Origin: JAAYDI01 sp052034005
GTDB taxonomy: Bacteria; Planctomycetota; Planctomycetia; Pirellulales; Pirellulaceae
Direction: 5' to 3'
Assembly: GCA_052034005.1 (NCBI GenBank)
Contig: JBPOJB010000020.1
Span: 1 to 64,000, forward strand
DNA length: 64,000 bases
Shown here: piece by piece, positions 26,643-34,967 of the stretch
Position numbering within the stretch: the first letter of the stretch is position 1
Layout: each line of letters begins with the position of its first letter
Position numbers and translations under genes: made by a program
Notes under the pieces: generated by a model
Told to the model about the DNA's origin: nothing
Database searches by the model: none
What the model saw: the letters and a program-made list of their open reading frames with translations, nothing else

Positions 26643-26746
26643 GGCGTGTCTCTCCTGCCCGGTAGTGACTGGTCGGACTACCTGCTGATTCTCCGGCAGT
26701 CTGCCTCGGCAGACAACCGGATACGCATGGCAAATCGGGGCGAATC

Positions 26747-29700
26747 TCACCGCGGCGCCGATCCCAGCATCAACTGCGTTTCGAGCGGCGCCAGGCGCAG
26801 CGGCACGCAGCCTTCGCCATCGACCGGCAACAGCCGCACCGCGCCGTTGATCGGGTCCAGCGTGTGCCACGTCCGACCCGCCGCGCCGGACAACCGGCCC
26901 TCATAGCCCTCCCGTCCGACGTTGACCACCAAGACGATCGGACGTCCGTCGCGCACGAACTGTCCGAGTGCCACATGCGGCGATGCCGGACTGATGGAGT
27001 AGGCGGGTTGCAGCAGGGCGACCGGAGCACCGGCTTCGAGCAGACGGCGCGACGCCTCGCGCTGCCACACCGACTGAGGCGCACGCCGCCGGACCAGCTC
27101 GACCTGATCCGACGCGTCCTGGGGCAACTGCACACCCTCGGGCAGCACAATCCGCCGATACGCCTGGCCGCCCACCACGATGGTCCCGTCCGCCGCGATC
27201 GACGCACCAGCCAATTGCCGATGGTCGATCAATACAAACGGGATCTGGTGGCGCTGGAGCGATTGGCCAAGCTGCATGAACGACGCCACGATCTGCTGGA
27301 GCTTCGGGGACTGACTGGCCAGCTCCAGCGGCTGGGCAACCGGCCGATACTCGGACCAGAGGTCGTACATCGGATAATACAGCAGCACATCGGGCACGCG
27401 CGCCGCCGGCTTGACGATCGCATTGAGTCGACCGACGAAGTCGCAGTACCGGCGGTATTCCGCGACCGACCGGTCATGGTGTGAATAGTACAGCGTGAAC
27501 TCGGTCACGCCCCAGGCGGCCTGCCAGGCGGCGGTGGCCCGCATGTCCGAGATGCCGGCCGGACCGGATTCGGCCATCCGCTGCGCGAAATCGCTGACCT
27601 CGGTCATGACGCGACGCCTGCCCGACACGGCCGCGGCGGAGGCCGGCATGGCGGCCGTCAGCCAACCGTTGTGAATCACCGTCTCCGGGTCGGACGAGAG
27701 CATATCGAGTCCGGGGATCTGCATGTGGCTGAGCGCCTGCAGGCCGTTGCCTTCCACCGCCAGCTGCAGGAGGAGCGATTCCTCCACCAGCGTGTGGCCG
27801 GAACTGGCCACGCGGTGCTGCTCGCACCACCCTTCCAACGCGCCGAAGAACCGTTCGGAGATCAGATCCGCCACCAGCGACCAGAACTGGCGCCGCACGC
27901 GCCGGTCCGTGTCCGCGTCACCTTCAAACAGGCTGCGGCGCTGCGCGCGCAGGTCCTCGCCAAAGCGCGCGCGGTAGAGGTCCTCCATGTCCCGACACCA
28001 GGGCACGGCCGGCAGCGGCTGGACCCGCGGATCCGGTGGGTCCTGGACCCTCACATTCCGCCGCGCATGTTCCGGGATCTGGCCCAGTGAGACGGCCAGC
28101 AACGACGGCTCATCCGTGAACATGGCCACGATCGGGTCGCCGAAATAGGGCGCCAGATGCTTCGCATACGCGTCGTGCGTCGTGCGCACGAAGCAGGCCA
28201 CCGCCTCGGCATCCAGCAAGTTGATGTAACGCCGCGACGCGTGGTAGTTGTTGTTCGCGTGCGTGAACTCGTACGACGGCCGGACCACGAACGGGTCATC
28301 GCGAGTCGCGTCCCAGGCGAGCTCCAAAGCCTCGTAGGCCGGGTTCTCCTTGAGCACCAGACCGCCCGCCGCACCGCTCGGATATCCCAGTTCGTCGTAA
28401 ATCCAGACGACCAGCCCCCGATCGCGGCATTGGGCCATCACGGCTGCAAGCGCCGTCCAGTCGTCGGCGGATTGCAAGTAGGAGTCGGTGAACGGGACGT
28501 TGCAGACGATACCTCCCAGCCCTCGCGACTGCCAGGCATCGAGACGCTCAGCGATGGCCGCCGCGCGCTCGTCGTCCGCCAGCTTCGGATCCAATGGGAT
28601 GCCATGCACGATCTGCAACGGGCGATCGGTCAAGGGCGGCCGCTGCCACGCGGCCTGCCAGGCGGCAGGGAGCCTCGCCGGATCGTCCGATTCCGGGAAG
28701 TCCGGGTGTCGTGGCGCGCCGCCTTCGTACGGGAAAGTGTCGAACAGCTCGCCACCGCCGACCACGCGCGGGTCGCCGGTGGCGCGCAGTTGGCGCTCGA
28801 GCCGCTCCGACAACTGCCGGCGGATCGCCAGGTATTCCGGCCGGGCGGCCACATTCTCCAACTGGCCGGGATCGGCCTTCAAATCGTACAGCTCCTCGGC
28901 CGGCCGCTTGCCAAAAGCCAGCTCGTACAATCGACGGCTGGCGGCATCCTGATCCTGATGTGCGACCATGAACGTCTTGGTGGGGCCGTTGTCACAGTCG
29001 CCGAGCCACGCACCCGGATATGTCGCCCGGGTGTAGTCCGGCGTGCCGGCCGGCCAGCGGTCAGGGGCGAAGTTGCGAATGTAAAGGAACTCGTGCGTGC
29101 GGATCGCCCGGCACGGGTAGCCGCCCAGATCCGGTGTCTCCTGCGCCGGACAGTGGCGTTCCTTGCCCACCAGCACGCCGTCGCGCGCCGGGTCGACCTG
29201 GCCCGAACGGTCGCTCAACCAGACATCCATCAGGCTGCGCCCGGTCATCGCATCGAGGCGTGGCACGGACGCGGCGTCCAGGAACGTCGGAGCCAGATCG
29301 GTCAGACTCACGAAATCGTCCACGACCCGCGCGGGTTGGATGCGCGTTCCCCACCGGATCGCCAGCGGCACATGCACGCCGCCGTCGTAGAGGTTCGCCT
29401 TGCACCGCGGGAACGGCATGCCATTGTCGCTGGTCATCACGATGATCGTCTTGTCCAGCTCGCCGATCTCCGTGAGCGTCTGGACAGCTGCGCCCACCAA
29501 CTGATCGAAGCGTTGCACCGCCCAGTAGTAGTCCGCCAGGTCGCTACGCACTTCCGGCACGTTGGGCAAGCATGAAAAGGGCTGGACGTGATCGACATCC
29601 AGCCCCGCACGCGATCCCACACCCAACTCGTACGGGCGATGCGGATCGGTGCTGCCGAGCCAGAAGCAGAACGGTTTGTCCGGGTCCCGCTGCCGGATGA

Positions 29701-30172
29701 ACTGCTGGAAGCTCGGAAACGGCCGTCCCGCCAGTGGGCGGCCGGCGGTCGCCGGTCGCCCCGGCCCATAACCCTTGCCGGTCATGCCGACCTCATAGCC
29801 GGCCTGCGCGAGAAGCTCCGGGTAGGTCGCCGACTCGTCCGGGAACACGCCGTAGAGGTTTGCCGCGCTCTGCAGCCGCCAGTGCCATTGGCCGGTCAGG
29901 AGCGCCGCACGCGAGGCGGTGCAGGAGGGGGCCGAGACATAGGCCTGGCGGCACAGCAGGCCCTCCCGCGAGAGCCGATCGAACGTGGGTGTGTGCACGA
30001 TCGTGTCGCCGTACACGCCCGCGTGCGGCCAGCCCCAGTCGTCGGCGATCGCCAGCAATATGTTCGGCCGGGGATCGGCCGCGCCGGCGCGCGGCGAGAC
30101 GACACCGGCCAGGAGCAGCGCCCCGAGCGCGGGGATCAGCAAGGGACGGCGTGAACGGCGAGCGGCGCGCAT
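26747..30172 (-). CDS. sulfatase fused to a glycoside hydrolase
   Basis: This 1141-residue exported protein is read from the ATG at 30172, preceded by GGAGG and a signal peptide (RRPLLIPALGALLLAGVVSPRAGA). Residues about 36-485 form an S1 sulfatase: RPNILLAIADDWG metal ligands, the formylglycine site Cys84 in SCTASRAALLTG (C-x-A-x-R type), FWLGSTDPHRPY and IVMTSDNGMPF. Residues about 500-1141 form a second enzyme with a TIM-barrel pattern. It carries IYDELGYPSGAAGG, acidic FTDEPS (Asp687-Glu688) and SSGHTLVEESL, resembling GH106-like alpha-L-rhamnosidase proteins. One uninterrupted frame links the two parts. It would desulfate and cleave the same polysaccharide outside the cytoplasm. It heads a cluster with the glucuronidase-like and UroD-like genes. 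The glycosidase subfamily is uncertain. Confidence 0.85.
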   Translation of the reverse strand: MRAARRSRRPLLIPALGALLLAGVVSPRAGAADPRPNILLAIADDWGWPHAGVYGDTIVHTPTFDRLSREGLLCRQAYVSAPSCTASRAALLTGQWHWRLQSAANLYGVFPDESATYPELLAQAGYEVGMTGKGYGPGRPATAGRPLAGRPFPSFQQFIRQRDPDKPFCFWLGSTDPHRPYELGVGSRAGLDVDHVQPFSCLPNVPEVRSDLADYYWAVQRFDQLVGAAVQTLTEIGELDKTIIVMTSDNGMPFPRCKANLYDGGVHVPLAIRWGTRIQPARVVDDFVSLTDLAPTFLDAASVPRLDAMTGRSLMDVWLSDRSGQVDPARDGVLVGKERHCPAQETPDLGGYPCRAIRTHEFLYIRNFAPDRWPAGTPDYTRATYPGAWLGDCDNGPTKTFMVAHQDQDAASRRLYELAFGKRPAEELYDLKADPGQLENVAARPEYLAIRRQLSERLERQLRATGDPRVVGGGELFDTFPYEGGAPRHPDFPESDDPARLPAAWQAAWQRPPLTDRPLQIVHGIPLDPKLADDERAAAIAERLDAWQSRGLGGIVCNVPFTDSYLQSADDWTALAAVMAQCRDRGLVVWIYDELGYPSGAAGGLVLKENPAYEALELAWDATRDDPFVVRPSYEFTHANNNYHASRRYINLLDAEAVACFVRTTHDAYAKHLAPYFGDPIVAMFTDEPSLLAVSLGQIPEHARRNVRVQDPPDPRVQPLPAVPWCRDMEDLYRARFGEDLRAQRRSLFEGDADTDRRVRRQFWSLVADLISERFFGALEGWCEQHRVASSGHTLVEESLLLQLAVEGNGLQALSHMQIPGLDMLSSDPETVIHNGWLTAAMPASAAAVSGRRRVMTEVSDFAQRMAESGPAGISDMRATAAWQAAWGVTEFTLYYSHHDRSVAEYRRYCDFVGRLNAIVKPAARVPDVLLYYPMYDLWSEYRPVAQPLELASQSPKLQQIVASFMQLGQSLQRHQIPFVLIDHRQLAGASIAADGTIVVGGQAYRRIVLPEGVQLPQDASDQVELVRRRAPQSVWQREASRRLLEAGAPVALLQPAYSISPASPHVALGQFVRDGRPIVLVVNVGREGYEGRLSGAAGRTWHTLDPINGAVRLLPVDGEGCVPLRLAPLETQLMLGSAPR

Positions 30173-30248
30173 GGTGCTTCCTCCAACCTTCGGCAGTGTC
30201 GCCTTTCGGCCGGCGAAAGGCTGGGGCTGTCGCGGACGAACTGCCGGC

Positions 30249-30254
30249 ATTGTA
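30249..30254 (-). promoter_or_regulatory. candidate -10 element (TACAAT) of the sulfatase-GH operon
   Basis: Read on the minus strand, GCTACAAT lies about 76 nt before the sulfatase-GH start. It matches the hexamer upstream of uxaA, ftr and others. The -35 is unclear. Confidence 0.3.
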
Positions 30255-30377
30255 GCATGGCCATCGCGTTCTTCATCATGCGGCTCGCGTTCCGCTTCCC
30301 CGTGCGTTTCCCTCCGGGGCGGGTCGTTATGCTATGATCAAAGCGGCGGATCACCACACTCGACGGCGAGGAGACTC

Positions 30378-33300
30378 ATGATGCGCAGGCCCTGGACTCT
30401 GCTTGCAATCGTGGTTGTATTGCGAGGCGCCACCTACGGATGGGGGGCTGACTGGCCGATGTATCGCGGTGATGCGGCGCGCGGGGCGCGCGCCGCCGAG
30501 TCGCTTCCGTTGCCGTTGCAGCCGGCTTGGACGTACCGGGCCCGGCACGCGCCGAGCCCGGCCTGGCCGCGGAACCCGCGGATGCAGTTCGACCGGGCAT
30601 ACCAGCCGGTTGTCGCGGGCGACCGGGTGGTGTTCGGGAGCTCGACGGATGGGACGGTCACGGCGCTCGATACGGCTCAGGGGCGCGTCTGCTGGCAGTT
30701 CTTCACGGACGGCCCGGTGCGGTTCGCGCCCGCGCTCTGGCGCGATCGCGCGCTGGTGGCAAGCGATGACGGCTACCTGTATGCCTTGCGGCTGGCCGAC
30801 GGCGACCTGCTCTGGAAACTGCGTGGCGGTCCGGACTCGAGCAACGTGCTGGGCAACGGCACCATGATCTCGCGCTGGCCGGCGCGCGGCGGACCGGTCG
30901 TGTGTGACGATGTGGCGTACTTCGCCGCCGGCATCTGGCCGTCGGAAGGCATTTTCATCTATGCGTTGGATCCGGCCTCGGGCGACGTGCTGTGGAAGAA
31001 CGCGGATTCGGGCTCCATCTACATGCCGCAGCCCCACCCGACCGCAGAGGCCAAGAGCGGCGTATCGGCGCAAGGTTACCTGGCGGTGTCCGGGGATCGG
31101 CTGTTCGTGCCAACCGGGCGCGCCGTGCCCGCCTGCTTCGATCGGCGGAGCGGCGCGCTCCAGTATTTCCATTTGCAGAAGTACGGCCAGAACGGCGACG
31201 CATTGGCGATGGTCGTCCACGATGTGTTTTTCAACGGCGGACTGGCGTTCGACGTGGCTCACGGTTCGTCCGTGGCCCGGCTGGGTCCGGGCCAGCTCGC
31301 TGCATCCAGCGAGGGCATCGTGCGATGCGTCGGCACGGCGGTGGCCGAGTACGTCTGGCACGAAGAGGAGAAGCCGGATCGGAAAGGAACGCCGGAACTG
31401 GTCCGCAGCCTGGTCGCCACGTGGACGTTGGACCATGTGCCGGCCGGCAATGTGCTGGCCACCGCCGGTTCACAGGTGATCCTGGGCGGGTCCGACCGGG
31501 TTGCGATCGTGGATTCCACGGCGCGGCAAGTCGTGTGGGATGCACCGATCGACGGCACGGCCCACGGCCTGGCCCTGTTCGATCGTCATCTGCTGGTCAG
31601 CACGGACCGCGGCACGATCCACTGTTTCGGGCCGGCTGGGGCGCCGGCCGAGGCGCAGCCGCCGGCGCCCGAGCCGGAAGCAGCCCCGCCGTCGCCACCA
31701 GAGCCGTCGTCGTGGGCCACGGTTGCGGAGGCGATCCTGCAGCGCACCGGCGTGCGCGCGGGCTATTGCCTCGATCTGGGCTGCGGCACCGGCGAGCTGG
31801 CACTGGCGCTGGCGCAGCAGTCGGAGTTGCAGATCGTCGCGGTGGACTCCGATCCCGACTGCGTGCGGCAAGCGCGCGCCATGCTGTCCGCCGCGGGACT
31901 CTATGGCGCCCGCGTGGTGGTCCACCAGCGGGAACTTGCGGCGACCGGCTACCCCACCTACTTCGCGGATTTGATCGTGTCCCAACGGAGCCTTGATGCG
32001 GACCTCGCCCTGCCGGTCGTTCAGGAAGCCGCCCGATTGACGCGCCCCTACGGCGGCGTGCGGTGCTGGGGTCGCGTGGACCGGCTGGACATCGCCGTGC
32101 GAGGCGTGTTGGAGGGCGCCGGAGAGTGGACGCATCAGTATGCCGATGCGGCGAACACGGTCAACAGCGGCGATAGGTTGCTGCACGGTCCGATCGGCAT
32201 GCTCTGGTTCCGCGACGTGGACTTCGATCTGCCTTCGCGGCACGGCCGCGGCCCTGCGCCGCTGCAGAGCCAGTGGCGGATGTTCCACGAGGGGTTGGAC
32301 GGCGTCGTCGCGGTCAACGTCTACAACGGTTGCGAGCTGTGGCGATACGCCATCCCCAACATCCTGAAGGCCTATGACGGCGATGAACTCATGGGCGTGG
32401 CGGGCACCGGCAGCAATATGTGCCTGGCCGGCGACCGGCTCTACGTAGCGCACGAACACCGGTGCCTGCAACTGGATGTCGCAACCGGCCAGGTGACGGG
32501 CGAATTCGCGACCGCGCCGGACGAAGGCGGCAACTCGACGCTGTGGGGTTATCTCGCCGCGTCCGACGGCCTGCTCTTCGGTTCCTCGGCCGACCCGACC
32601 CACACGGTGACCTACCGTTACTTGGATCGGGGTGGTGACATGACTCGGCAGTTCACCGAGTCGACCCAGCTGTTCGCGATCGATCCGCAATCCGGCCGGA
32701 CGTTGTGGACCTATCGTGCGCGCGATTCAGTGCGACACAACGCGATCGCCCTGGCGTCCGGCAAGGTGCTTGTGATCGACCGCCCCCAGGCCCTCTTCGA
32801 CCGGGTAAAGAAGCCCGACGCGAAAGACCACCCGCTCGGGAAGCTCGTGGCTCTGGACGCGCGCACCGGACAGGTGCTGTGGGAGAACGCCGACCAGATC
32901 TACGGCACGCTGCTGGCCGCCAGCGCCACGCACGGCGTGGTGCTCATGAGCTACCAGCCCACCGCGTTCCGGCTCGACTCGGAGCTGGGTGATCGGTTGG
33001 CCGCCTTCCGGATCGAAGACGGTCAGCGGCTGTGGGACATCAAGGCGAAATACGGTTCCCGACCGATGATTAACGATCGCACGATCTATGCTCAAGGCGG
33101 GGCCTGGGACCTGCTGACGGGCGAGCCGATCCCATTCGAGTTCAAGCGTTCTTATGGGTGCGGCATCCTGGCCAGTGCGCGGCAGCTGCTGGTCTTCCGA
33201 TCCGCCACCTTGGGCTATTACGATCTGGCAGGCACCCGGACCACGGAAAACTACGGGGGCATCCGCCCCGGTTGCTGGATCAACGCGTTGCCGGTGGGGG

Positions 33301-33389
33301 GCCTGGTCCTGCTGCCGGACGCCACAGCCGGCTGTGAATGCAGTTACCTGAACAAGGCCTGGATCGCCCTGATGCCGCTGGGAGAATAG
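30378..33389 (+). CDS. PQQ-like beta-propeller protein with an inserted SAM methyltransferase domain
   Basis: This 1003-residue exported protein starts MMRRPWTLLAIVVV with GAGGAG just upstream and then ADWPMYRGDAARG, the usual opening of planctomycete PQQ-repeat proteins. The first propeller has repeats such as GTVTALDTAQGRVCWQF and GYLYALRLADGDLLWKL. A Pro/Glu-rich linker (about 428-450) leads into a class I methyltransferase fold (about 450-600) with motif I LDLGCGTGELALALA (from residue 465) and VAVDSDPDCVRQAR. A second set of propeller blades runs to the C-terminus (GVVAVNVYNGCELWRY, TGQVLWENADQIYG). No PQQ enzyme residues are evident, so it is BamB-like rather than a dehydrogenase. A methyltransferase needing SAM in an exported protein is odd; it could be a relic binding domain. 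Confidence 0.85.
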   Translation: MMRRPWTLLAIVVVLRGATYGWGADWPMYRGDAARGARAAESLPLPLQPAWTYRARHAPSPAWPRNPRMQFDRAYQPVVAGDRVVFGSSTDGTVTALDTAQGRVCWQFFTDGPVRFAPALWRDRALVASDDGYLYALRLADGDLLWKLRGGPDSSNVLGNGTMISRWPARGGPVVCDDVAYFAAGIWPSEGIFIYALDPASGDVLWKNADSGSIYMPQPHPTAEAKSGVSAQGYLAVSGDRLFVPTGRAVPACFDRRSGALQYFHLQKYGQNGDALAMVVHDVFFNGGLAFDVAHGSSVARLGPGQLAASSEGIVRCVGTAVAEYVWHEEEKPDRKGTPELVRSLVATWTLDHVPAGNVLATAGSQVILGGSDRVAIVDSTARQVVWDAPIDGTAHGLALFDRHLLVSTDRGTIHCFGPAGAPAEAQPPAPEPEAAPPSPPEPSSWATVAEAILQRTGVRAGYCLDLGCGTGELALALAQQSELQIVAVDSDPDCVRQARAMLSAAGLYGARVVVHQRELAATGYPTYFADLIVSQRSLDADLALPVVQEAARLTRPYGGVRCWGRVDRLDIAVRGVLEGAGEWTHQYADAANTVNSGDRLLHGPIGMLWFRDVDFDLPSRHGRGPAPLQSQWRMFHEGLDGVVAVNVYNGCELWRYAIPNILKAYDGDELMGVAGTGSNMCLAGDRLYVAHEHRCLQLDVATGQVTGEFATAPDEGGNSTLWGYLAASDGLLFGSSADPTHTVTYRYLDRGGDMTRQFTESTQLFAIDPQSGRTLWTYRARDSVRHNAIALASGKVLVIDRPQALFDRVKKPDAKDHPLGKLVALDARTGQVLWENADQIYGTLLAASATHGVVLMSYQPTAFRLDSELGDRLAAFRIEDGQRLWDIKAKYGSRPMINDRTIYAQGGAWDLLTGEPIPFEFKRSYGCGILASARQLLVFRSATLGYYDLAGTRTTENYGGIRPGCWINALPVGGLVLLPDATAGCECSYLNKAWIALMPLGE

Positions 33390-33429
33390 GTCCTGGCCGG
33401 CGGCCGGCCCATGTTCGAGGGGAGGTTTC

Positions 33430-33807
33430 ATGCGGAAGTACTTCTTCATGGCCATGCTGATTGTCGCCGTGTTCGCGACGATCGGGTATTTCATCTGGTC
33501 GGTCGTGACATCGCTCTACCGCGACTGGCAGATGGGGAAAGACGTGCACAAGATCCAGGCGGAGAGCGCCGAGCGACGCGCCCGGCGGCAGGAAGAAGCC
33601 GCGCGTCGACTGGACAACGGGTGCGAGCACAGCTTTGGCGAAGCGTTTGCGGGCCTCCCGCCCGACGTGTGCCATAAATGCGGGCTGAGCCGAGAGCGTC
33701 CGCCCGGCCCTTGTGACCATGTGTGGCGCTTGGCCAACGAGGCGATCCCCTGCAGTTACTGTGAGAAGTGCGGCCGCAAGCATGTCAGCTCGCGCATCAA
33801 CCTGTAG
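33430..33807 (+). CDS. small membrane protein with C-terminal Cys/His zinc-ribbon-like domain
   Basis: This 125-residue protein has one N-terminal membrane helix (FFMAMLIVAVFATIGYFIWSVV), a charged helix (HKIQAESAERRARRQEEAARR) and a Cys/His-rich tail with CEHSF, CHKCG, CDHVW and CSYCEKCG. The paired CxxC motifs suggest one or two zinc knuckles on the cytoplasmic side. No family name is recognised. GGGGAGG precedes the ATG by 5 nt. It follows the propeller-methyltransferase gene by 40 bp and is probably co-transcribed with it. Confidence 0.75.
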   Translation: MRKYFFMAMLIVAVFATIGYFIWSVVTSLYRDWQMGKDVHKIQAESAERRARRQEEAARRLDNGCEHSFGEAFAGLPPDVCHKCGLSRERPPGPCDHVWRLANEAIPCSYCEKCGRKHVSSRINL

Positions 33808-33853
33808 GGCCGGACGCCGGTCCCGCGCAGGGCGCGTCGGCGACTGTCGGCGC

Positions 33854-34879
33854 TCAGTTGTGCCGGATGAACAGAATGTCATCGTCCTGGACGACGTAGT
33901 CCTTCGGCTCCTGCCGCAAGAGGTTCCGGGCCTTGATCTCCCGTTCGCTGCCCAGCCGCACGAGGTCGGCGACTTTCATGGTCTCGGCGCGGATGAAGCC
34001 CTGTGCCAGATCGGTATGGATGCCGGCGGCGGCCTCCAGTGCCGTGCCGCCCTTGCGGATCATCCAGGCCCGGACCTCCCTGTCGCCGACGGTGAAGAAC
34101 AGCATCTGGCCGGAAGCGTCCATGAGTGAGCGGATGAAGTGATCGCGATCGAACGGCTGGACTTCCATCTCCCGGCAGAATTCAGCGCGTTCCGCCGGCT
34201 CCATCTGTTCGAGCTCCATTTCCAGGCCCAGCGAGAACGCGAAGGCGGGCGATTCCGGGGCGGCCAGTGCGGCGAACCGTTCCGGGTGCTCTTCCGCGTC
34301 GCTCGTGTTGATCACGATCACGCGCGGCTTGTCCGCGAACAGCTGAAAGGTCTTGGTGGCGCGTCGTTGCTCCGGCGTGAGCTCCAGCTGGCGCAGCGAC
34401 CGGCCCTGTTCCAAAGCCTCTTGCATGGGAAGCAGCGCCTGGAGTTCGTGCTGCAGTTCGTCGCGATTGGGCCGCGGCTTCTTGATCGATTCCCGCACAC
34501 GCTCGATGCGCCCTGAGACGATGTCCAGGTCGGCGATCAGCAGATCCTCCTCGAAGCGCCGCAGGTCGGCCGCCGGATCGCTCTGATTGAAGGCCGCGAC
34601 GACGATCACCAAGCAACCCGCTTCGCGGATCATGGCCAGCCGCGCCGCGGTGCCTTCATGCGTGCGACTCAAACCGGGCGTGTCGACCATTTCCAGCGAG
34701 GCCAGGGTCACCTTCTTGGGGTGGTAGATCTGCCGCAACGCGTCCACACGCGGATCGGGGACCGTTGCCATCGCCGACTGGGTCCGATGCACCAGAACCG
34801 GATCGGGCCGCTCGCCCGTCAACCAGTGGAACAAGGTACTCTTACCCGATCCCTGATAGCCGATGATGCCGATCTTCAT
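33854..34879 (-). CDS. YchF/OBG-family GTPase-like protein
   Basis: This cytoplasmic protein of 341 residues has a P-loop GYQGSGKST at the N-terminus, switch II DTPGL and a G4-like motif NTSD in place of NKxD. A helical insertion (ESIKKPRPNRDELQHELQAL) and a C-terminal TGS-like domain (FFTVGDREVRAWMIRKGGTALEAAAGIHTDLAQGFI to DILFIRHN) match the YchF layout. YchF binds ribosomes and prefers ATP. Because the G4 motif here differs from both canonical forms, nucleotide preference is open. The ATG at 34879 is where homology begins. It sits 88 bp after the transglutaminase gene, possibly in the same transcript. It is probably a second, divergent YchF paralog. Confidence 0.85.
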   Translation of the reverse strand: MKIGIIGYQGSGKSTLFHWLTGERPDPVLVHRTQSAMATVPDPRVDALRQIYHPKKVTLASLEMVDTPGLSRTHEGTAARLAMIREAGCLVIVVAAFNQSDPAADLRRFEEDLLIADLDIVSGRIERVRESIKKPRPNRDELQHELQALLPMQEALEQGRSLRQLELTPEQRRATKTFQLFADKPRVIVINTSDAEEHPERFAALAAPESPAFAFSLGLEMELEQMEPAERAEFCREMEVQPFDRDHFIRSLMDASGQMLFFTVGDREVRAWMIRKGGTALEAAAGIHTDLAQGFIRAETMKVADLVRLGSEREIKARNLLRQEPKDYVVQDDDILFIRHN

Positions 34880-34967
34880 GCTCAGTACCTGCAGGACGGG
34901 GACGGACCGTGTGCTTGAGATACAGCGTAACACATTCACGTCGGGGCGCGTATTGTCGGGCGTCGCG

